Assembly: GCA_905214865.1 (NCBI GenBank)
Contig: CAJMNO010000027.1
Coordinates: 1 to 28,192 of the forward strand
DNA: 28,192 nucleotides
From: an uncultured bacterium
Lineage (GTDB): Bacteria; Actinomycetota; Coriobacteriia; Coriobacteriales; Atopobiaceae
Direction of reading: 5' to 3'
The notes under the pieces were generated by a model that was not told the origin of the DNA, did not search any database, and worked only from the letters and a program-made list of their open reading frames with translations. A program made the position numbers and the translations under genes. Positions 1 to 6,301 of this stretch are shown one piece after another; the first letter of the stretch is position 1, and each line of letters opens with the position of its first letter.

Positions 1-55
1 TGGTGAGCGGGTACAGGCGGGTCCCGCTGCCGCCAGCGAGGATGATTCCCTTCAT
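1..55 (-). CDS. rmlA: glucose-1-phosphate thymidylyltransferase, N-terminal fragment
   Basis: Only the first 18 codons lie in the window. They read MKGIILAGGSGTRLYPLT, the nucleotide-binding start of RmlA/RfbA enzymes (GGSGTRLYP loop). The family makes dTDP-glucose from glucose-1-phosphate and dTTP, the first step to dTDP-L-rhamnose. An AGGAGC ribosome site lies about 11 bases upstream. The gene follows the rhamnosyltransferase-like gene after 58 bases on the same strand, which fits a sugar-supply gene in the exopolysaccharide unit. The rest of the gene is outside the window, so a related sugar nucleotidyltransferase cannot be excluded. Confidence 0.82.
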   Translation of the reverse strand, partial: MKGIILAGGSGTRLYPLT

Positions 56-113
56 AAAAATGAACAGCTCCTATCTGAGATGAACACCCTCGGAGTTCTG
101 CAATTGAAGAAGT

Positions 114-1289
114 TCATTCCTCGCCACTGATAGTGAGGAAGAGAGTCTCATAGAGATCAGTAATATATGGCCAAGAGTATGCTGTCTCGATGCGTCTGGT
201 AGAGGCGGCATCTAGCTTCTCGATATCATCCTTTGATAGCCTGTCAGCGCGTTTGATTAGGCTTGACAGGCTTCCTGATTCCTTCGTCCAGTAAAGAGCC
301 GAATTTTCGGCAACCTCACGATTAAAGCCCACGTCAAGAAGCAAGTTTAGCCTCGTGGAAGCAAGAGCTTCCAAAAGACTCGGATTGGTGCCTCCAACTT
401 CATGGCCATGGAAATATCCGAAGGCATTCTCACGTACCTTCTTTAATAGTTCTTGATCATAAATCGCCCCTACGAACTTAATTCGTGAATCCTCCCGGAA
501 ATGGGTCTTCTCCTCCAGTTCTTCCAAGAAGGCATCGTTGACGTTCGTTACCAGAGCAAACTCACGTTTAGTGTTAGACCTCATGAATTCGCGAATCATT
601 GTTTCGTAGTTATTTTCAGGTACGAAACGACCAACTACCAGATAATAATTAAAAGGACTGAGCCCATGCTCCTTCAGCCATTCCGTCCACTTCTGATCGT
701 AATCTGAAAGCGTGGAACGCTTAATGTCGGCTCCATAGGCGATGAATGTTGTCTGTGGGTTAAGGCTTGCGTACTCTTCGTGTATGTACTGCTCAATGTT
801 TCTACTGTCGCATACCAACAAATCAGCATGCTTTACCATCCCGCGCTCGGAAACCTTCCAATAATGTCGTACTGGAAGGCTCCATTTCGCACGCATCCAT
901 TCATGCCCGTCCGGATTCACCATCAATATTCCGCCGAGAGAATGCAAGCATTTTGCAAACCTACCTACGAACGGCCCAATACGACAGGCAAGCACATATA
1001 CGATAGGATGTGAAATATTGTTCTCTTGAATATATTTCAGACAATATTTGAAAGCATCGATATCATATGTGATGGCTTGCGCCGAGCCAATAGGCTTTCT
1101 TACCACTTTGAAACACTGAGCTCCGTTGTACTCAAACTCCCCTACTTCAGAAGCTTTGTCTTCGGCGCATGCAATGTGATATTTTATGTCGTGCGACTTT
1201 TGATTCTCGGTCAACTTTTCCACAAATGTCTCATACCCACCGTAACAGGCAGGAATTCCCTTTGAACCAATAATAAAAACATGCTGCAT
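114..1289 (-). CDS. glycosyltransferase, DUF1972/rhamnosyltransferase-like
   Basis: A 391-residue cytoplasmic glycosyltransferase. The N-terminus MQHVFIIGSKGIPACYGGYE is the DUF1972 signature seen in rhamnosyltransferases of the Cps2T type. The C-terminal half has a GT-B donor-site segment, GHEVGGTNPSLLEALA, about 80 residues before the end. It probably adds a sugar, perhaps rhamnose given the adjacent rmlA, to the lipid-linked repeat unit begun by the upstream priming transferase. The start at 1289 is preferred over an in-frame one 21 codons upstream because GAGG lies at a suitable distance and family similarity begins there. Base composition is clearly lower in GC (mid-40s percent by eye) than all neighbours, which suggests transfer into the locus. 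The exact sugar is not determinable from sequence. Confidence 0.85.
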   Translation of the reverse strand: MQHVFIIGSKGIPACYGGYETFVEKLTENQKSHDIKYHIACAEDKASEVGEFEYNGAQCFKVVRKPIGSAQAITYDIDAFKYCLKYIQENNISHPIVYVLACRIGPFVGRFAKCLHSLGGILMVNPDGHEWMRAKWSLPVRHYWKVSERGMVKHADLLVCDSRNIEQYIHEEYASLNPQTTFIAYGADIKRSTLSDYDQKWTEWLKEHGLSPFNYYLVVGRFVPENNYETMIREFMRSNTKREFALVTNVNDAFLEELEEKTHFREDSRIKFVGAIYDQELLKKVRENAFGYFHGHEVGGTNPSLLEALASTRLNLLLDVGFNREVAENSALYWTKESGSLSSLIKRADRLSKDDIEKLDAASTRRIETAYSWPYITDLYETLFLTISGEE

Positions 1290-1323
1290 AGGTCTATCCT
1301 CATTAAATAACGTATGAACCAAA

Positions 1324-2118
1324 CTAATTCCCCTGGGCAGTGAGCACCACACCGATGGTCTGGATGATGAGCTTGAAGTCTGTCCAGGCGCCGCACTGCT
1401 TGATGTACAGAAGATCCAAGTTCACCCACTCGTCGAAGCTGATGGCATCGCGGTTACGGCGCGTCTGCCAGTAGCAGGTGATTCCCGGCTTCACCAGGAG
1501 GCGCTGCCTCTGGCGCTCGTTGTAGAGCTTCGTCTCCCTTGGGATGGCCGGACGGGGACCGACGATGGACATGTCTCCCTTGATCACGTTGAAGAACTGG
1601 GGAAGCTCGTCCAGGCTAGTCTTGCGGATGAAGCGGCCGACCCGCGTGACACGCGGGTCGTCCTTGATCTTAAAGACGGGGCCATCCTTCTCGTTGAGGT
1701 CCTTGAGCTCGGAGAGGCGGTCCTCGGCGTCGACGTACATGGAGCGGAACTTCCACATGCGGAAGTGCTTGCCATCCTTGCCGACGCGCTCCTGCCTGAA
1801 GAACACGGGACCGTGGTCGTCCACAAAGATGGCGATGGCGACGATGAGGTAGAGCCACCAGAAGAGCGCCAGAACGAGCATGCTGAACGCGACGTCGAAG
1901 AGGCGCTTGACGAAGCGGAACCCGTACCTGTGGGCAAGCCGCTCCGCCGCCTGGTAGGTTGCCTGGTCAGCCACGTCGCTATGCTCTGTCTTGCCCCCGT
2001 TGTTCTGGAAGCCCGGACCGGGCATAACCACATGTGCGGATGCGGACTCCCAGGACTTGCTGTCTTGTAACCCCGACTCAGCCGCGTCCACCGTGGCCGT
2101 TGCTTGCTGCGTCACCAT
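1324..2118 (-). CDS. undecaprenyl-phosphate sugar-1-phosphate transferase (priming enzyme)
   Basis: A 264-residue bacterial sugar transferase of the short, single-membrane-anchor type. After about 75 polar residues comes a hydrophobic segment starting KRLFDVAFSMLVLALFWWLY, then the catalytic domain with FFRQERVGKDGKHFRMWKFR, TRVGRFIRKTSLDELPQFFN and KGDMSIVGPRP, all family hallmarks. Enzymes of this family move a sugar-1-phosphate from a nucleotide sugar to undecaprenyl phosphate at the inner membrane face and so start polysaccharide repeat units. The start at 2118 is chosen because a G-rich ribosome site precedes it. That site is a run of ten G (coding strand), which also sits between this start and an out-of-frame upstream ATG. 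The gene is separated from the upstream phosphatase by a terminator, so it probably has its own promoter, which I could not place. Confidence 0.9.
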   Translation of the reverse strand: MVTQQATATVDAAESGLQDSKSWESASAHVVMPGPGFQNNGGKTEHSDVADQATYQAAERLAHRYGFRFVKRLFDVAFSMLVLALFWWLYLIVAIAIFVDDHGPVFFRQERVGKDGKHFRMWKFRSMYVDAEDRLSELKDLNEKDGPVFKIKDDPRVTRVGRFIRKTSLDELPQFFNVIKGDMSIVGPRPAIPRETKLYNERQRQRLLVKPGITCYWQTRRNRDAISFDEWVNLDLLYIKQCGAWTDFKLIIQTIGVVLTAQGN

Positions 2119-2127
2119 TCCCACGAA

Positions 2128-2137
2128 CCCCCCCCCC
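2128..2137 (-). repeat. G10 homopolymer just upstream of the priming transferase start
   Basis: Ten C on the plus strand (ten G in the mRNA) lie 10-19 bases before the chosen ATG at 2118. With ten G an ATG just upstream of the tract is out of frame with the transferase; with nine G it would be in frame and add eight residues. The tract also overlaps the probable ribosome-binding region, so length change could alter translation. Confidence 0.8.
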
Positions 2138-2334
2138 AGGCATATTTTGGGGAGGGCCTCTCTTCCCACGGCAGCGGCGCAGACTGTCCCCAGCCCACGG
2201 TACCCACAGGATCGAACTCATCATTGCGCGTTATTGTTTGCGTGCTCTTCCCAGCACCCTGATGAGTCTACCTTTCAGGCATCCCAAGAACAACCGGGGG
2301 ATGGCATCTACTTTCGCTTCCCACAAAGCGGCTG

Positions 2335-2362
2335 AAAAAGAACACTCAGTTCCGAAGTGTCC
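2335..2362 (-). terminator. rho-independent terminator after the tyrosine phosphatase gene
   Basis: On the minus strand GGACACT (2362-2356) pairs with AGTGTTC (2346-2340), with one G-U pair and a 9-base loop, followed directly by five T (2339-2335). The stem begins at the last base of the phosphatase stop codon. It separates the regulatory wzz-type unit from the biosynthetic unit. Confidence 0.7.
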
Positions 2363-3006
2363 TATTTTCGCAGGTAGGAGCCATATTTATGAAATGCCCT
2401 TGAAAGAAGTTGGTAATGCTCCGGGCAGTGCGCGTCGCTTGCGATGTAGCTGTAGAGGCCCTGTTTGAGCATCTTGATGGCGGGCCGCTTCTCGGCCCCC
2501 AGCCTGCCTCCGGCGATGAAGTCGGCGGACGCCTGGAGCTCGCAGCCCATGTCCACGAGCTCCTGTGCCAGCGAAACGTCCCTCTGGATGGCCATGTAGC
2601 GCTCGGGGTGGGCGATGATCACCTGGTAGCCCATGCCCTGGAGCTCGAAGATGGTGCGCTCGTAGTCGCCGAAGCGGCTGGGGCTGGCACCCACCGACAG
2701 CTCGAGGAGGAAGGTGGGCTCGTTGTCGAACGCCAGGGATTGGGCCCACTGCATGCCCAGCTCCATGAGCTTCTCGTAGTTGACCTCGAAGCCCATCTTG
2801 ACGGGAAACCCCTCCGCCGCGTCCTCGAACTCGTAGAACGCATACCACATGGCCTTGAAGTCGAAGTACGGCTTGCGGCAGTGCGGGGTGCACACCATGG
2901 ACGTGACGCCCGCGGCCTTTGCGGCGTCGAGCATGCGGAGCGACTCGTCCAGGTCTGCCGCCCCGTCGTCGACGCCGGGGAGGATGTGGCAGTGGAGGTC
3001 CCTCAT
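2362..3006 (-). CDS. CpsB/CapC-type tyrosine-protein phosphatase (PHP family)
   Basis: A 214-residue PHP-fold metal-dependent phosphatase. Metal-ligand motifs are all present: DLHCHILPGVDDGA at residues 3-16, TPH near 42, AHPERY near 135 and SDAHCP near 190. Relatives in Firmicutes (CpsB, YwqE) remove phosphate from the autokinase that regulates capsule assembly. Here the gene starts 6 bases after the kinase gene and is its likely partner. Length is slightly below the usual 240-250 residues but no motif is missing. Translation ends at a TAG that forms the first base pair of the terminator. Confidence 0.88.
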   Translation of the reverse strand: MRDLHCHILPGVDDGAADLDESLRMLDAAKAAGVTSMVCTPHCRKPYFDFKAMWYAFYEFEDAAEGFPVKMGFEVNYEKLMELGMQWAQSLAFDNEPTFLLELSVGASPSRFGDYERTIFELQGMGYQVIIAHPERYMAIQRDVSLAQELVDMGCELQASADFIAGGRLGAEKRPAIKMLKQGLYSYIASDAHCPEHYQLLSRAFHKYGSYLRK

Positions 3007-3012
3007 GCCAGG

Positions 3013-4017
3013 CTACGCCTCGTCGTCGTAGGACTTGGGGATGTAGACGCCGCCCTGGGCTGCCTGCTTGGAGCCCCTCCTCCCCTGCTGGGCCTGTGCG
3101 GCCGCGGGGTGGGCGGAAGCGGCGTTGGCAATGCGGCCGGCGGCCTCGCGGGAGGCACGCGCCATGTTGAGGAACGCCGAGGTGTCGTCGGGCTTCTGGG
3201 ACGTGGCGGCCTTCTGCGGGCGCACGGGGCGCTCGGGCGGGTTGGGGGCATCAGCGGGCTGGGGACGGCGGGCGGGTCGCTCGGGGCGCGCCGGGCGCTG
3301 CTCGGGGGCCGTGACCTGGAGCTTGGGGCCCTCGGCCTTGTCCTCGTCCTTGTAGTAGCGGTAATAGTAGTCGTTGTGCTTGGTCTCGCAGCAGTTCATG
3401 ATCACGCCGGCGAGGTTGCAGTTGGAGTGGCGGAGCTGCTCGGCGGCCTCGACCACCTCGGCCTTGCGAACAAAGTGCTCGCGCACCACCAGGTACACGG
3501 CATCGACCTGGGCACCCAGCACGGCGGCGTCCACGAAGGTGCCAACGGGAGGGGTGTCGAACAGGACGTAGTCGTACGTCTCCCTTGCCTCGCGCACGAA
3601 GTTGGCGAAGTGGCGGGAGCCGAGGACGTCGGACGGGTTGGGGATGTGGGGCTCGGCATCAAGGAAGTAGAAGCCGCGCACCTGGGTCTTGACCGCGGCG
3701 TCCGCGAGGGGCACCTGGCCGGAGATGACGGAGTAGATGCCGTTGCGCCCGTGCACGCCGAGCGAGTTGGCCATGGAGCGGCGGTGGAGGTCGCACTCTA
3801 CGAGCAGCACGCTCTTGCCGGAGGTGGCGATTGCCATGGCCAGGTTGCGCGTGACGAAGGTCTTGCCCTCGTTGGGCACGGACGACGTGATGGCGATGGT
3901 GCGTATGGGGTTGTCGACCCCCATGAAGCGGATGTTGGCGAGGAGGGTCTTTGCCGCGTTGCCGACGGAGCGCTGGGCGTCCTCGGCCTCGTTGCCCCTG
4001 TTGTTGAAGATTGCCAT
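3013..4017 (-). CDS. CpsD/CapB-type bacterial tyrosine kinase with long C-terminal tail
   Basis: A 334-residue BY-kinase. Walker A is SSVPNEGKT (45-53), Walker A' is LLVECDL with Asp76, and Walker B is VLFDTPP (151-157). A tyrosine cluster NDYYYRYYKDED follows at 216-226, the usual autophosphorylation site. Unlike most CpsD proteins, which end there, this one carries about 100 further residues rich in Pro, Ala, Arg and Gln, ending with two more tyrosines (GGVYIPKSYDDEA). The kinase pairs with the membrane protein encoded 3 bases upstream to control polymerisation and export of polysaccharide. The role of the tail is unknown; it could be an extra phosphorylated or protein-binding region. Confidence 0.88.
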   Translation of the reverse strand: MAIFNNRGNEAEDAQRSVGNAAKTLLANIRFMGVDNPIRTIAITSSVPNEGKTFVTRNLAMAIATSGKSVLLVECDLHRRSMANSLGVHGRNGIYSVISGQVPLADAAVKTQVRGFYFLDAEPHIPNPSDVLGSRHFANFVREARETYDYVLFDTPPVGTFVDAAVLGAQVDAVYLVVREHFVRKAEVVEAAEQLRHSNCNLAGVIMNCCETKHNDYYYRYYKDEDKAEGPKLQVTAPEQRPARPERPARRPQPADAPNPPERPVRPQKAATSQKPDDTSAFLNMARASREAAGRIANAASAHPAAAQAQQGRRGSKQAAQGGVYIPKSYDDEA

Positions 4018-4020
4018 TGC

Positions 4021-4683
4021 CTACATCCTCTCCAGCTGGGGGAAGTGACCGACCACGGGCACGTTGAGCAGCTGCTCGACGTCCTCGGAGCTCTTGACGC
4101 GGGTGTCCATCATGTCCTGGACCACCACGATGACGATGGCGGCGAAGAGGCCTGCCAGCAGGCCGACCGCGATGTAGAGGGGACGCTTGGGGCCGGACGG
4201 GGCCTCGGGGGTGGACGCCTGGTCGATCACGTTGACGGACTGGGTGCCGATGACGGACTCGGTGACGCTCTGGAGGTCGCTCGCGTACGCGTTGGCGATG
4301 TCGGCCGAGCGCTTTGCGTCCTTGCCGGTGACGGCGATCGTGAGGACGCGGGTGGTGGTGGCGCTGGTGACCTCGACGTCGTAGCCGGAGAGGCTGCTCA
4401 TGCCGAGCTGCTTGCTGACGTCCTGCTTGACTCGGTCGGACTCGGCGATGGTCGCCACGTCCTGGGTCATCATCTGTGCGGCGGAGAGGTCGCTGTACTG
4501 GGAGTTGGAGCTGGTGCCCTCCGCGGTGTCGTTGCGCGACAGGACGTACATGGTGGTGGACGCCGTGTACTCGTTGGGCATGAGGAAGGCCGCGATTGCG
4601 ACGACCACTCCCGTGACGATGGGGAGGAGCAGCACGAAGCGGAGGTGCTTCCTCAGCAGGCTGAACAGTTCGGCTAGGGTCAT
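4021..4683 (-). CDS. Wzz/CpsC-type polysaccharide chain-length and kinase-activator protein
   Basis: A 220-residue inner-membrane protein of the Wzz family. The start MTLAELFSLLRKHLRF at 4683 is chosen because AGGAAGG lies upstream, and because in-frame codons before it look non-coding. The first membrane helix spans about residues 17-37, an extracytoplasmic domain follows, and the second helix is near 165-190, preceded by a Pro-rich stretch (PEAPSGPKRP). The cytoplasmic tail QDMMDTRVKSSEDVEQLLNV is typical of CpsC/CapA proteins that activate the separate kinase. It is the first gene of the unit with kinase and phosphatase. Confidence 0.88.
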   Translation of the reverse strand: MTLAELFSLLRKHLRFVLLLPIVTGVVVAIAAFLMPNEYTASTTMYVLSRNDTAEGTSSNSQYSDLSAAQMMTQDVATIAESDRVKQDVSKQLGMSSLSGYDVEVTSATTTRVLTIAVTGKDAKRSADIANAYASDLQSVTESVIGTQSVNVIDQASTPEAPSGPKRPLYIAVGLLAGLFAAIVIVVVQDMMDTRVKSSEDVEQLLNVPVVGHFPQLERM

Positions 4684-4780
4684 CGGGCGAGCCCTTCCTG
4701 TATGTGTGTGCGTGTCCTGACGGTTGCCCTTTGCGGGCGCGACGGGTATGGCCATGGGCATGCCGTCGCAAACGCACTTC

Positions 4781-4811
4781 AATATAGCCCAAAGTTGGCA
4801 TCTACGTGCAA
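4781..4811 (-). promoter_or_regulatory. candidate promoter for the wzz-kinase-phosphatase unit
   Basis: On the minus strand TTGCAC (4811-4806) and TATATT (4786-4781) are separated by 19 bases (18 if CTATAT is taken). The -10 is one of the few AT-rich hexamers in this G+C-rich gap. It would give a leader of about 90 bases. That leader contains a 7-bp inverted repeat GCGACGG/CCGTCGC. No start site data are available. Confidence 0.42.
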
Positions 4812-4914
4812 TTGCCACAGCTTTGTGCGAGGGGGTACGTCGGTTTGGGCCGTTGGGGTCGGGCGGGGCGGTCAGGATGAGGCGGCGCGGCGCGCCAGAG
4901 GTTCGGGCATGGGA

Positions 4915-4945
4915 CGGCCCCGCCGTCGGGATGACGACGGGGCCG
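4915..4945 (-). terminator. hairpin terminator after the second RCK gene
   Basis: CGGCCCCGTCGTC (minus strand, 4945-4933) pairs with GACGGCGGGGCCG (4927-4915), 13 pairs with one G-U and a 5-base loop, 27 bases after the stop codon. There is no good T run, so termination may be partial or rho-assisted. Confidence 0.55.
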
Positions 4946-4972
4946 CTTCTCGTGCCCTGCTGCGGAGTGGCG

Positions 4973-5632
4973 CTACGCCAGCGCGCGGCGCAGCTCCTGC
5001 CGCGCGCCCTCGCTGGTGAGGGCGAGCACGTTGTCCCCCTCGCAGAGGCCGGTGTCGCCGTTGGGGACGATGATGTCGCCCGCGCGGTCGATGGCGATGA
5101 TGACCGTCTGGTCGGGAAGCGAGAGGTCGCTCACGCGACGGCCCACGGCACCCGAGCCGGGGCGCACCTCCACCTGCACCAGCGCGTGGTCGTCCTTTCC
5201 CAGCCGCATGATGGTGAAGACGTCCTCCATGTCGAGGCCCTCCTGCACCGAGCGCGCGATGAGGTCCGCCTGGTTGATTCCCACGTCTACGCCCATGGAC
5301 TCGTTGAACATCCACGAGTTCTTGGGGTTGTTGACGCGTGCGACGACGCGCGGCACCTGGTACTCGACCTTGGCAAGGGTCGAGACCACGAGGTTGACCT
5401 CGTCGCTGCCGGTGGCGGCGATCACGACGTCCGCGCTCATGACCCCGGCACGCTCGAGCACCTCGGGGCTGGTGCCGTTACCCACGATGACGCGCTGGTC
5501 GGGCAGGCTCGCCTGGAACTTCTCCGCCACCTTGCGACGGTTATCGACCACGACGACGGACGAGCCGTCGCCCTTGAGGATGGGCGCGAGGTACGACCCG
5601 GTCTTGCCGCCTCCCACGATGATGATCTGCAT
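4973..5632 (-). CDS. trkA: TrkA-family potassium-uptake regulatory protein, RCK domains (second copy)
   Basis: A 219-residue cytoplasmic RCK protein. The Rossmann motif VGGGKTGSYLA is at the N-terminus, VVVVDNRRKVAEKF follows, and IAATGSDEVNL lies near residue 95, together an NAD(H)/nucleotide-binding RCK_N domain. The last 75 residues form an RCK_C domain (LPDQTVIIAIDRAGDIIVPN). Family members gate Trk/Ktr potassium transporters. The ATG at 5632 is preferred to a GTG one codon earlier because GGAGG is 5 bases upstream. It follows the first RCK gene by a few bases, as in CeoB/CeoC pairs. No TrkH/KtrB membrane subunit is in the window. Confidence 0.87.
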   Translation of the reverse strand: MQIIIVGGGKTGSYLAPILKGDGSSVVVVDNRRKVAEKFQASLPDQRVIVGNGTSPEVLERAGVMSADVVIAATGSDEVNLVVSTLAKVEYQVPRVVARVNNPKNSWMFNESMGVDVGINQADLIARSVQEGLDMEDVFTIMRLGKDDHALVQVEVRPGSGAVGRRVSDLSLPDQTVIIAIDRAGDIIVPNGDTGLCEGDNVLALTSEGARQELRRALA

Positions 5633-5641
5633 CACTGCCTC

Positions 5642-6295
5642 CTACTCGCTCTTGCCGAGCATGTGGGCGAACTTCCCCGCTGCGCTCGACGCGACCGCGG
5701 CGTAGACCACGTCACCGTGGCCGAGCACCGTTCCCTGGGTGGGGATGAACGTCTCGCTGTTGTGCGAGACCGCGACGACCTTGACCTCGCCCACGGCGGA
5801 GATGTCCCTCACGGGATGGCCCTCGAACAGGGCGGGCACATCCGCCCGAACGATCTGGACCTCCCCCGTGCCCACCTGGAACACGCTCTCCTGCTGGTTG
5901 TAGGTGAGGAGCTCGCAGGCGCGGCGCACGCCCCAGTCGGTGGTCGAGATGGTCTGGATGCCCAGGCGGCGGTACGTCTCTGCCTTGGTGACGTCGTACA
6001 TGCGCGCGATCACGCGCGGCACCCGGTACGCGTCACGGGCGATGCGGGCGATGATGATGTTGGCCTCGTCCGACGTGGTACACGAGACGACCGCGCTTGC
6101 CCGGTCGATGCCCGCCTTGGCGAGCACGTCGCGGTCGAAGCCGACTCCGGCGACCTTCCTGCCGGTGTATCCCTCACCCAGCTCCTCCAGGCGCTCGGGG
6201 TCCTGGTCCACGGCGCAGACGCTGTGGCCCTGGCGGTCGAGCTTCCTCGCCAGGCCCGTGCCCATGCGGCCGAGGCCGATGACGATAACGTTCAT
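5642..6295 (-). CDS. trkA: TrkA-family potassium-uptake regulatory protein, RCK domains (first copy)
   Basis: A 217-residue RCK protein with the canonical N-terminal motif VIGLGRMGTGLARKL and VDQDPERLEEL at the end of strand 2, then VSCTTSDEANI near residue 90. The C-terminal RCK_C domain includes GHPVRDIS and TVLGHGDVVYAA. It is a paralogue, not a copy, of the next gene, and the two may form mixed rings. It begins 6 bases after the P-type ATPase stop, so the three genes form one transcript. This suggests that nucleotide-dependent gating and the pump are co-expressed. Whether these RCK proteins act on a distant channel or on the ATPase cannot be told from sequence. Confidence 0.87.
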   Translation of the reverse strand: MNVIVIGLGRMGTGLARKLDRQGHSVCAVDQDPERLEELGEGYTGRKVAGVGFDRDVLAKAGIDRASAVVSCTTSDEANIIIARIARDAYRVPRVIARMYDVTKAETYRRLGIQTISTTDWGVRRACELLTYNQQESVFQVGTGEVQIVRADVPALFEGHPVRDISAVGEVKVVAVSHNSETFIPTQGTVLGHGDVVYAAVASSAAGKFAHMLGKSE

Positions 6296-6301
6296 GGCGT
6301 C

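Noticed and set aside
1211..1429. Short minus-strand frame across the junction of the glycosyltransferase and sugar transferase genes.
   Set aside because: It overlaps the ends of two good genes in another frame and has no ribosome site.
2258..2285. A CTGATGAG core on the plus strand, reminiscent of a hammerhead ribozyme.
   Set aside because: The second conserved core (GAAA) and the flanking stems are missing.
2410..4677. A 755-codon open frame on the plus strand opposite the wzz-kinase-phosphatase genes.
   Set aside because: It is the antisense of well-supported genes. High-GC DNA leaves such frames open; its Gly/Val/His/Leu-rich sequence has no domain.
4800..4830. A partial match to the 27-bp repeat (CTGTGGCAAT on the minus strand) near the wzz promoter.
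   Set aside because: Only the last 10-12 positions agree; the GCTGAG and CGAG parts are absent and there is no partner unit.
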